This document shows positions 44,393 through 53,300 of a DNA stretch of 64,000 nucleotides, one piece after another. Numbering within the stretch: the stretch's first letter is position 1; the number at the start of each line of letters is the position of its first letter. The position numbers and the translations under genes were made by a program. A model generated the notes under the pieces. The model saw only the letters and a program-made list of their open reading frames with translations, ran no database searches and was not told the origin of the DNA. Location: the NCBI GenBank assembly GCA_016721735.1, contig JADKHM010000019.1, positions 558,001-622,000 of the forward strand, in the 5' to 3' direction. The stretch is from Flavobacterium sp. GTDB lineage: Bacteria; Bacteroidota; Bacteroidia; Flavobacteriales; Flavobacteriaceae.

Positions 44393-47056
44393 CTACCTTT
44401 TTATGATTTTGAATGTTCTTTCTTGATTTCCCTTGCCGAATAGCCGTAGAAAGTACACCCCACTAGGGACATGTGTTATGTTAATCGTATTGCTACTTAA
44501 CAAGCCTTCCTGTATCAGTTTTCCATCAACAGAAAATACTGTATAGGAAATATTTGCAGGCGCACCAGTAACATGTAAACTATCAATAAATGGATTTGGA
44601 TATACGAAAATAGTATCTAATTTAATTTCACTATTATTTAACAGTGTTTCAACGGTTATTTCCAGATCAAAAGAAACACTTCCTCCCGAGTTGAAAGCGG
44701 TTACAGTATAAGTCGCCGTTGATGAAATAGCCGTTGGTGTTCCAGAAATAATTCCAGTTGAAGTATCAAAGGAAAGTCCGTTTGGTAAGCTTGGTGAAAC
44801 GCTGTAATTCAATACTGTTCCTGAAACGATTGGCGTTAAATCAGCAATGGTATTTCCAAGAGTAAACACATTTGGAGTAGTGTAACTCAAAGCACTTGGA
44901 GCCACATCATTTACAGTTATTTCCACGTCAAAAGAAGCACTTCCTCCCGAGTTGAAAGCGGTTACAGTATAAGTCGCGGTTGATGAAATAGCCGTTGGTG
45001 TTCCGGAAATAATTCCAGTTGAAGTATCAAAGGAAAGTCCGTTTGGTAAACTTGGCGAAATGCTATAACTCAAAACTGTACCTGAAACAACAGGCGTTAG
45101 ATCAGCAATGGTATTTCCAAGAGTAAACACATTTGGAGTAGTGTAACTCAAAGCAGTTGGAGCCACATCATTGATGGTTATTTCGATATCAAAAGAAGCA
45201 CTTCCTCCCGAGTTGAAAGCGGTTACAGTATAAGTCGCCGTTGATGAAATGGACGTTGGCGTTCCAGAAATAATTCCAGTTGAGGTGTCAAAGGAAAGTC
45301 CGTTTGGTAAACTTGGTGAAATGCTGTAACTCGATACAGTTCCTGAAACAATCGGAGTTAAATCAACGATAGTACTTCCAAGAGTAAACACATTTGGAGT
45401 AGTGTAACTCAAAGCAGTTGGAGCCACGTCATTCACAGTAATTACCACACCAAAAGTTGTCGAACCACCAGAATTGAAAGCAGTCACCGTGTAAGTAGCG
45501 GTTGCAGCAATTGCCGTTGGTGTTCCGGAAATAATTCCAGTTGAAGTGTCAAATGAAAGTCCATTTGGCAAACTAGGCGAAACGCTAAAACTCAAAATTG
45601 TACCTGAAACAACAGGCGTTAGATCAGCAATGGTATTTCCAAGAGTAAACACATTTGGAGAAGTATAGCTCAAAGCATTCGGAGCCACGTCATTTACAGT
45701 TATTTCCACATCAAAAGAAACACTTCCTCCAGAATTGAAAGCAGTCACAATATAAGTCGCCGTTGATGAAATGGTTGTTGGTGTTCCAGAAATAATTCCA
45801 GTTGAGGTGTCAAAGGAAAGTCCGTTTGGTAAACTTGGCGAAATACTATAACTCAAAACTGTACCTGAAACAACAGGCGTTAAATCAGCAATGGTATTTC
45901 CAAGAGTAAACACATTTGGAGTAGTGTAACTCAAAGCAGTTGGAGCCACATCATTTACAGTTATTTCCACGTCAAAAGAAGCACTTCCTCCCGAGTTGAA
46001 AGCGGTTACAGTATAAGTCGCGGTTGATGAAATAGCCGTTGGTGTTCCGGAAATAATTCCAGTTGAAGTATCAAAGGAAAGTCCGTTTGGTAAACTTGGC
46101 GAAATGCTATAACTCAAAACTGTTCCTGAAACAACAGGCGTTAGATCAGCAATGGTATTTCCAAGAGTAAACACATTTGGAGTAGTGTAACTCAAAGCAG
46201 TTGGAGCCACATCATTGATGGTTATTTCGATATCAAAAGAAGCACTTCCTCCCGAGTTGAAAGCGGTTACAGTATAAGTCGCCGTTGATGAAATGGCCGT
46301 TGGTGTTCCGGAAATTACTCCAGTTGAGGTGTCAAAGGAAAGTCCATTTGGCAAACTAGGCGAAACGCTATAACTCAAAACTGTTCCTGAAACAATCGGA
46401 GTTAAATCAACGATAGTGCTTCCAAGAGTAAACACATTTGGAGTAGTGTAACTCAAAGCAGTTGGAGCCACATCATTTACAGTTATTTCCACGTCAAAAG
46501 AAGCACTTCCTCCCGAGTTGAAAGCGGTTACAGTATAAGTCGCGGTTGATGAAATAGCCGTTGGTGTTCCGGAAATAATTCCAGTTGAAGTATCAAAGGA
46601 AAGTCCGTTTGGTAAACTTGGCGAAATGCTATAACTCAAAACTGTACCTGAAACAACAGGCGTTAGATCAGCAATGGTATTTCCAAGAGTAAACACATTT
46701 GGAGTAGTGTAACTCAAAGCAGTTGGAGCCACATCATTGATGGTTATTTCGATATCAAAAGAAGCACTTCCTCCCGAGTTGAAAGCGGTTACAGTATAAG
46801 TCGCCGTTGATGAAATGGCCGTTGGCGTTCCCGAAATTCTTCCTGTTGAAGTACTAAATGAAAGCCCAGTTGGCAAAGTTGGACTAATACTATAACTAGT
46901 CACTATTCCACCAGAAACTGAAGGATCTAAATTAGAAATTGTCGTTCCTCTTGTAAATACATTTGGAGATATATAACTCAAAGTACTTGGCGCTATGTCA
47001 TTCACAGTAATTACCACACCAAAAGTTGTCGAACCACCAGAATTGAAAGCAGTCAC
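44393..47056 (-). CDS. Giant CotH/Ig-repeat surface protein, C-terminal piece with T9SS domain (frameshifted locus)
   Basis: This 887-codon frame is the 3' part of one locus running from 55750 to 44393 (about 3790 residues if repaired). It carries about nine putative Ig repeats of about 86 residues (He_PIG-like: T-P-N-V-F-T-L-G-N-T-I-A-D-L-T-P and L-P-N-G-L-S-F-D-T-S-T-G-I-I-S-G-T-P). A type A T9SS sorting domain follows in the last ~75 residues (VYPNPFIDSLHVTG ... PSGVYFLRLFGKG). The apparent start methionine lies inside a repeat. The break from the previous piece is at 47080-47081, where one G of a GG present in sister repeats is missing. It should be read as the C-terminus, not a gene. Confidence 0.85.
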   Translation of the reverse strand: MTAFNSGGSTTFGVVITVNDIAPSTLSYISPNVFTRGTTISNLDPSVSGGIVTSYSISPTLPTGLSFSTSTGRISGTPTAISSTATYTVTAFNSGGSASFDIEITINDVAPTALSYTTPNVFTLGNTIADLTPVVSGTVLSYSISPSLPNGLSFDTSTGIISGTPTAISSTATYTVTAFNSGGSASFDVEITVNDVAPTALSYTTPNVFTLGSTIVDLTPIVSGTVLSYSVSPSLPNGLSFDTSTGVISGTPTAISSTATYTVTAFNSGGSASFDIEITINDVAPTALSYTTPNVFTLGNTIADLTPVVSGTVLSYSISPSLPNGLSFDTSTGIISGTPTAISSTATYTVTAFNSGGSASFDVEITVNDVAPTALSYTTPNVFTLGNTIADLTPVVSGTVLSYSISPSLPNGLSFDTSTGIISGTPTTISSTATYIVTAFNSGGSVSFDVEITVNDVAPNALSYTSPNVFTLGNTIADLTPVVSGTILSFSVSPSLPNGLSFDTSTGIISGTPTAIAATATYTVTAFNSGGSTTFGVVITVNDVAPTALSYTTPNVFTLGSTIVDLTPIVSGTVSSYSISPSLPNGLSFDTSTGIISGTPTSISSTATYTVTAFNSGGSASFDIEITINDVAPTALSYTTPNVFTLGNTIADLTPVVSGTVLSYSISPSLPNGLSFDTSTGIISGTPTAISSTATYTVTAFNSGGSASFDVEITVNDVAPSALSYTTPNVFTLGNTIADLTPIVSGTVLNYSVSPSLPNGLSFDTSTGIISGTPTAISSTATYTVTAFNSGGSVSFDLEITVETLLNNSEIKLDTIFVYPNPFIDSLHVTGAPANISYTVFSVDGKLIQEGLLSSNTINITHVPSGVYFLRLFGKGNQERTFKIIKR

Positions 47057-50055
47057 CGTGTAAGTCGCGGTTGCTGAAATGCCGTTGGCGTTCCCGAAAT
47101 TCTTCCTGTTGAAGTACTAAATGAAAGCCCACTTGGCAAAGCTGGACTAATACTATAACTAGTCACTATTCCACCAGAAATAGTAGGATCTAAATTAGAA
47201 ATTGTCGTTCCTCTTGTAAATACATTTGGAGATATATAACTCAATGCACTTGGCGCTATGTCGTTCACAGTAATTACCACACCAAAAGTTGTCGAACCAC
47301 CAGAATTGAAAGCGGTAACAGTATAAGTCGCGGTTGCTGAAATGGCCGTCGGAGTTCCTGAGATTCTTCCAGTCGTGGTGTTTAATGAAAGTCCAACAGG
47401 CAAGGATGGACTAATACTATAACTTGTTACTATTCCACCAGAAACACTAGGATCTAAATTGGAAATCGTTGTTCCTCTTGTAAATACATTTGGAGATATA
47501 TAACTCAATGCACTTGGCGCTATGTCATTCACAGTAATCACAACATCAAAAGTTGTAGAACCACCAGAATTGAAAGCGGTTACAGTATAAGTCGCCGTTG
47601 ATGAAATGGCCGTTGGCGTTCCCGAAATTCTTCCTGTTGAAGTACTAAATGAAAGCCCAGTTGGCAAAGTTGGACTAATACTATAACTAGTCACTATTCC
47701 ACCAGAAACTGAAGGATCTAAATTAGAAATTGTCGTTCCTCTTGTAAATACATTTGGAGATATATAACTCAAAGTACTTGGCGCTATGTCATTCACAGTA
47801 ATTACCACACCAAAAGTTGTCGAACCACCAGAATTGAAAGCAGTCACCGTGTAAGTGGCGGTTGCAGCAATTGCCGTTGGCGTTCCCGAAATTCTTCCTG
47901 TTGAAGTACTAAATGAAAGCCCACTTGGCAAAGCTGGACTAATACTATAACTAGTCACTATTCCACCAGAAATAGTAGGATCTAAATTAGAAATCGTTGT
48001 TCCTCTTGTAAATACATTTGGAGAAGTATAGCTCAAAGCACTTGGAGCCACATCATTGACTGTTATTTCGATATCAAAAGAAACATTGCCACCGGAGTTG
48101 AAAGCGGTTACAGTATAAGTCGCCGTTGATGAAATGGTTGTTGGCGTTCCAGAAATAATTCCAGTTGAGGTGTCAAAGGAAAGTCCATTTGGTAAACTTG
48201 GCGAAATGCTATAACTCAAAACTATTCCTGAAACGATTGGCGTTAAATCAGCAATGGTATTTCCAAGAGTAAACACATTTGGAGTAGTGTAACTCAAAGC
48301 ACTTGGAGCCACATCATTTACAGTTATTTCCACGTCAAAAGAAACACTTCCTCCCGAGTTGAAAGCGGTTACAGTATAAGTCGCCGTTGATGAAATAGCC
48401 GTTGGTGTTCCGGAAATTACTCCAGTTGAGGTGTCAAAGGAAAGTCCATTTGGTAAACTTGGTGAAATGCTGTAATTCAATACTGTTCCTGAAACAATCG
48501 GAGTTAAATCAATGATAGTGCTTCCAAGAGTAAACACATTTGGAGAAGTATAACTCAAAGTATTCGGAGCCACGTCATTCACAGCAATTACCACACCAAC
48601 AGTTGTCGAACCACCAGAGTTGAAAGCGGTCACCGTGTAAGTGGCGGTTGCCGCAATTACCGTTGGCGTTCCCGAAATTCTTCCCGTTGAAGTGCTAAAT
48701 GAAAGTCCACTTGGCAAAGCTGGACTAATACTATAACTAGTCACTATTCCACCAGAAATAGTAGGATCTAAATTAGAAATCGTTGTTCCTCTTGTAAATA
48801 CATTTGGAGATATATAACTCAATGCACTTGGCGCTATGTCATTCACAGTAATTACCACACCAAAAGTTGTTGAACCACCAGTATTGGATGCCGTAACGGT
48901 GTAAGTCGCGGTTGCTGAAATGGCCGTCGGAGTTCCTGAGATTCTTCCAGTCGTGGTGTTTAATGAAAGTCCAACAGGTGATGGACTAATACTATAACTA
49001 GTCACTATTCCACCAGAAACTGAAGGATTTAAATTGGAAATTGTCGTTCCTCTTGTAAATACATTTGGAGATATATAACTCAATGCACTTGGCGCTATGT
49101 CATTCACAGTAATTACCACACCAAAAGTTGTTGAACCACCAGTATTGGATGCCGTAACGGTGTAAGTCGCGGTTGCTGAAATGGCCGTCGGAGTTCCTGA
49201 GATTCTTCCAGTCGTGGTGTTTAATGAAAGTCCAACAGGCAAGGATGGACTAATACTATAACTAGTTACTATTCCACCAGAAACTGAAGGATCTAAATTA
49301 GAAATCGTTGTTCCTCTCGTGAAAATATTTGGTGAATTGTAAGTCAATGCACTTGGCGCTATGTCATTCACGGTAATCACAACATCAAAAGTTGTAGAAC
49401 CACCAGAATTGAAAGCGGTTACAGTATAAGTCGCCGTTGATGAAATGGTTGTTGGCGTTCCAGAAATAATTCCAGTTGAAGTATCAAAGGAAAGTCCGTT
49501 TGGTAAACTTGGCGAAATGCTATAACTCAAAACTGTTCCTGAAACAACAGGCGTTAGATCAGCAATAGCACTTGCAAGAGTAAACACATTTGGAGAAGTA
49601 TAGCTCAATGCACTTGGCGCTATGTCATTCACAGTAATTACCACGCCAAAAGTTGTCGAGCCACCAGAATTGAAAGCGGTTACAGTATATGTCGCAGTTG
49701 CTGCAATTGCAATTGGAGTTCCAGAAATAATTCCAGTTGCGGTATCAAATGAAAGTCCACCTGGCAAACTTGGTGAAATGCTGTAACTCAGAACCGTTCC
49801 TGAAATGGTAGGAGTTAAATCAGCAATGTTATTTCCAAGGGTAAATACATTCGGAGAGTTATAGGTCAATCCACCTGGAGCCACATCATTCACGGTAATC
49901 ACTACACCAAAAGTTGTTGAACCACCAGAATTGAAAGCAGTCACCGTGTAAGTGGCGGTTGCAGCAATTGCCGTTGGCGTTCCCGAAATTCTTCCTGTTG
50001 AAGTACTGAATGAAAGTCCAGTTGGTAAGGATGGATTAATACTATAACTAGCCAT
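47053..50055 (-). CDS. Giant CotH/Ig-repeat surface protein, middle piece (frameshifted locus)
   Basis: 1000 codons made only of Ig-like repeats (about eleven linkers of the form V-N-D-I-A-P-S-A-L-S-Y). Two types mix: type A with L-G-N-T-I-A-D-L-T-P, and type B with R-G-T-T-I-S-N-L-D-P and S-G-G-I-V-T-S-Y-S-I. The frame begins abruptly inside a repeat and ends in Q-Q-P-R-L-T-R after the missing G at 47080-47081. One repeat near 48975 lost three bases in frame (S-P-S-P-V-G instead of S-P-S-L-P-V-G). No start or stop here is biologically meaningful. Confidence 0.85.
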   Translation of the reverse strand: MASYSINPSLPTGLSFSTSTGRISGTPTAIAATATYTVTAFNSGGSTTFGVVITVNDVAPGGLTYNSPNVFTLGNNIADLTPTISGTVLSYSISPSLPGGLSFDTATGIISGTPIAIAATATYTVTAFNSGGSTTFGVVITVNDIAPSALSYTSPNVFTLASAIADLTPVVSGTVLSYSISPSLPNGLSFDTSTGIISGTPTTISSTATYTVTAFNSGGSTTFDVVITVNDIAPSALTYNSPNIFTRGTTISNLDPSVSGGIVTSYSISPSLPVGLSLNTTTGRISGTPTAISATATYTVTASNTGGSTTFGVVITVNDIAPSALSYISPNVFTRGTTISNLNPSVSGGIVTSYSISPSPVGLSLNTTTGRISGTPTAISATATYTVTASNTGGSTTFGVVITVNDIAPSALSYISPNVFTRGTTISNLDPTISGGIVTSYSISPALPSGLSFSTSTGRISGTPTVIAATATYTVTAFNSGGSTTVGVVIAVNDVAPNTLSYTSPNVFTLGSTIIDLTPIVSGTVLNYSISPSLPNGLSFDTSTGVISGTPTAISSTATYTVTAFNSGGSVSFDVEITVNDVAPSALSYTTPNVFTLGNTIADLTPIVSGIVLSYSISPSLPNGLSFDTSTGIISGTPTTISSTATYTVTAFNSGGNVSFDIEITVNDVAPSALSYTSPNVFTRGTTISNLDPTISGGIVTSYSISPALPSGLSFSTSTGRISGTPTAIAATATYTVTAFNSGGSTTFGVVITVNDIAPSTLSYISPNVFTRGTTISNLDPSVSGGIVTSYSISPTLPTGLSFSTSTGRISGTPTAISSTATYTVTAFNSGGSTTFDVVITVNDIAPSALSYISPNVFTRGTTISNLDPSVSGGIVTSYSISPSLPVGLSLNTTTGRISGTPTAISATATYTVTAFNSGGSTTFGVVITVNDIAPSALSYISPNVFTRGTTISNLDPTISGGIVTSYSISPALPSGLSFSTSTGRISGTPTAFQQPRLTR

Positions 50056-50395
50056 ATTCCACAGAAATAGTAGGATCTAAATTAGAAATAGCGTTCCTCT
50101 TGTAAAACATTGGGAGTAGGGAGGCGGTCACAGTAATTACACCAAAAGTTGCGAAGGGTGTAGTGGCGGGGCAATGCCGTGGCGTCGGTTGAAGTATAAA
50201 GAACACTGGCAGGAATGCTATAACTAGTCACTATTCCACCAGAAATAGTAGGATCTAAATTAGAAATCGTTGTTCCTCTTGTAAATACATTTGGAGATAT
50301 ATAACTCAATGCACTTGGCGCTACGTCGTTCACAGTAATCACAACACCAAAAGTTGTAGAACCACCAGAATTGAAAGCGGTGACAGTGTAAGTCG
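50056..50395 (-). other. Scrambled zone inside the Ig array
   Basis: From about 50050 to 50215 the text follows a repeat unit but lacks bases at many places: TTCCACAG for TTCCACCAG, AAAACATTGG for AAATACATTTGG, GTGTAGTGGCGGGGCAATGCCGTGG for a longer GTGTAAGTGGCGG block. From 50215 on it is normal again (one repeat, open frame to 50399). Deletions of this density in an otherwise open coding array look like poor consensus. Confidence 0.7.
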
Positions 50396-53300
50396 TCATT
50401 GCCGCAATTGCCGTTGGCGTTCCTGAAATTCTTCCGTTGAAGTACTAAATGAAAGTCCACTTGGCAATGATGGACTAATACTATAACTAGTCACTATTCC
50501 ACCAGAAATAGTAGGATCTAAATTAGAAATCGTTGTTCCTCTTGTAAATACATTTGGAGATATATAACTCAATGCACTTGGCGCTATGTCGTTCACAGTA
50601 ATTACCACACCAAAAGTTGTAGAACCACCAGAATTGAAAGCTGTGACTGTGTAAGTCGCCGTTGCCGCAATTGCCGTTGGCGTTCCTGAGATTCTTCCCG
50701 TTGAAGTACTAAATGAAAGTCCAGTTGGCAAAGATGGACTAATACTATAACTAGCCACTATTCCACCAGAAATAGTAGGATCTAAATTAGAAATAGTCGT
50801 TCCTCTTGTAAATACATTTGGTGAAGTATAAGTCAACGCACTTGGCGCAATGTCATTCACAGTAATTACCACACCAAAAGTTGTCGAACCACCAGAATTG
50901 AAAGCAGTCACCGTGTAAGTGGCGGTTGCAGCAATTGCCGTTGGCGTTCCCGAAATTCTTCCTGTTGAAGTACTAAAGGAAAGTCCACTTGGCAAAGATG
51001 GACTAATACTATAACTAGTCACTATTCCACCAGAAATAGTAGGATCTAAATTAGAAATAGTCGTTCCTCTTGTAAATACATTTGGTGAAGTATAAGTCAA
51101 CGCACTTGGCGCTATGTCATTCACAGTAATTACCACACCAAAAGTTGTCGAACCACCAGAGTTGAAAGCGGTAACAGTATAAGTCGCCGTTGCAGCAATT
51201 GCCGTTGGCGTTCCCGAAATAATTCCAGTTGAAGTTTCAAAGGAAAGTCCATTTGGTAAAACTGGCGAAATGCTGTAATTCAATACCGTTCCTGAAACAA
51301 TCGGAGTTAAATCAATGATAGTGCTTCCAAGAGTAAACACATTTGGAGATATATAACTCAAAGTACTTGGCGCTATGTCATTCACAGTAATTACCACACC
51401 AAAAGTTGTAGAACCACCAGTATTGGTTGCCGTAACTGTGTAAGTGGCGGTTGCAGCAATTGCCGTTGGCGTTCCCGAAATTCTTCCCGTTGAAGTGCTA
51501 AATGAAAGCCCACTTGGCAAAGATGGAGTAATACTATAACTAGTCACTATTCCACCAGAAACTGAAGGATTTAAATTGGAAATTGTCGTTCCTCTTGTAA
51601 ATACATTTGGTGAAGTATAAGTCAACGCATTTGGCGCTATGTCATTCACAGTAATTACCACACCAAAAGTTGTAGAACCACCAGTATTGGTTGCCGTAAC
51701 TGTGTAAGTGGCGGTTGCAGCAATTGCCGTTGGCGTTCCCGAAATTCTTCCCGTTGAAGTGCTAAATGAAAGTCCACTTGGCAAAGATGGACTAATACTA
51801 TAACTAGTCACTGCTCCGCCTGAAACCGCAGGGTTCAAACTAGTAATCGTTATTCCTCTCGTGTAAATATTTGGCGAATTATAACTCAGTGCACTGGGGG
51901 CGACATCATTAACTCTAATACTAATTCCAAAGTTGGTTGATCCACCAGTATTGTTAGCGGTTACTGTATAATTTGCCGTTCCGCTAATGGTAGTTGGTGT
52001 CCCTGAAATAACCCCAGTTGTATTATTTAATGACAAACCAGCAGGCAATGTTGGAAAAACGGTGTAATTCACAACCGCTCCTCCCGATGAAGTTGGAACT
52101 AAATTAGCAATCGCTACAGATTTTGTAAATATATTTGGCGAAGTATAGCTTAAAGCACTTGGCGCCAAATCCTTAACCGTAATTACAACTCCAAAGGAAG
52201 TACTTCCTCCTGAGTTAATAGCGGTTACGGTATAGGTTGCAACGGAAGTAATTGCTGTTGGAATTCCAGAGATAGCACCAGTTGTCACATCAAGAGACAG
52301 TCCGGCAGGCAGACTAGGAGAGACACTATAGCTTACAACAGCTCCGCCAGATGACGTAGGCGTTAGAGTAGCAATGCCAACACCTTTAGTGAATATGTTG
52401 GGTGAAGCATACGTTAAAGAAGTAGGGGCGCTATCATTAACCGTAATATTCAAAACAAATGTTTCCGTTCCGCTAGCGTAGGTGCCCGTAACAGTATAAT
52501 TAGTTGCAACTGAAGCAGCCGTTGGTGTTCCAGAAATAATGCCTGAAGTTGTGTTTAACGTTAACCCGTCAGGGAGACTTGGCGCAATAGAATAACTAGT
52601 CATTACACGCGTTGTGGAAGGCGCTAAATTTGTAATTGCTGTTCCTACATTAAAGATGTTTGGCGAAGGATATGACAAAGGAATTTTCACACCATCGACA
52701 GCGATATTATTAAAAGTTACCCGATTCCCTAAATCGGCTGTCATATTTGGACCAGTAAATCGCAATCGGATTTTGAAATTGGAATTATTGTCTACGGTGG
52801 AAATTGTAGAAAAATCGACTTCAAACAATTGATATACAGCTGTCAAAGGTAGGGAAGAGGAAGTCAATCCTGTGGTTATCCAAATAGGAGTTCCAGCATT
52901 TACAGCATAATCTATTGCAATGGCAGAAGCGGCTCCTTCATCAACCCCAGCGAAAGAGAACTTGATTTTCTTATAACCCAAGGTTGAGAAATTAAACACC
53001 ATTGTGTTTTCTAAACCGCCGCTTTGAAATGGCTGCTTGATTTGCAGTCCTTTCATATCGCTTGTGGCGTAAGGAATATTTCCGTTTACGGTTTGTCTAT
53101 AATTGATGGTCGTTGGATTATTTCTTCTTTCCATAGAAGATTTGCCTGCATTAGTTGTCGGATAACCAGTGTTACAAGATTGGTATTGAATCACGCCATT
53201 ACTTGCGAGTTCATACGTTGAATTTAAAGACGTTAGTTGCGCTCCGTTGACAATATTTCCATCCATCATCCAGAAATAAATAGGAACGCTAACATCCGTA

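Larger units (their letters stand above)
44640..52670 (-). repeat. About 30 tandem putative Ig (He_PIG-like) repeats, ~250 bp each
   Basis: Roughly 8 kb of ~250-base units on the minus strand. Types A and B alternate in blocks, and a two-unit block of ~515 bases (linkers FDIEITINDVAP and FDVEITVNDVAP) recurs at least three times between about 44.9 and 46.8 kb. That points to recent expansion by unequal exchange. The unit count is mine by eye and the assembly across such an array may be wrong. Confidence 0.85.
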
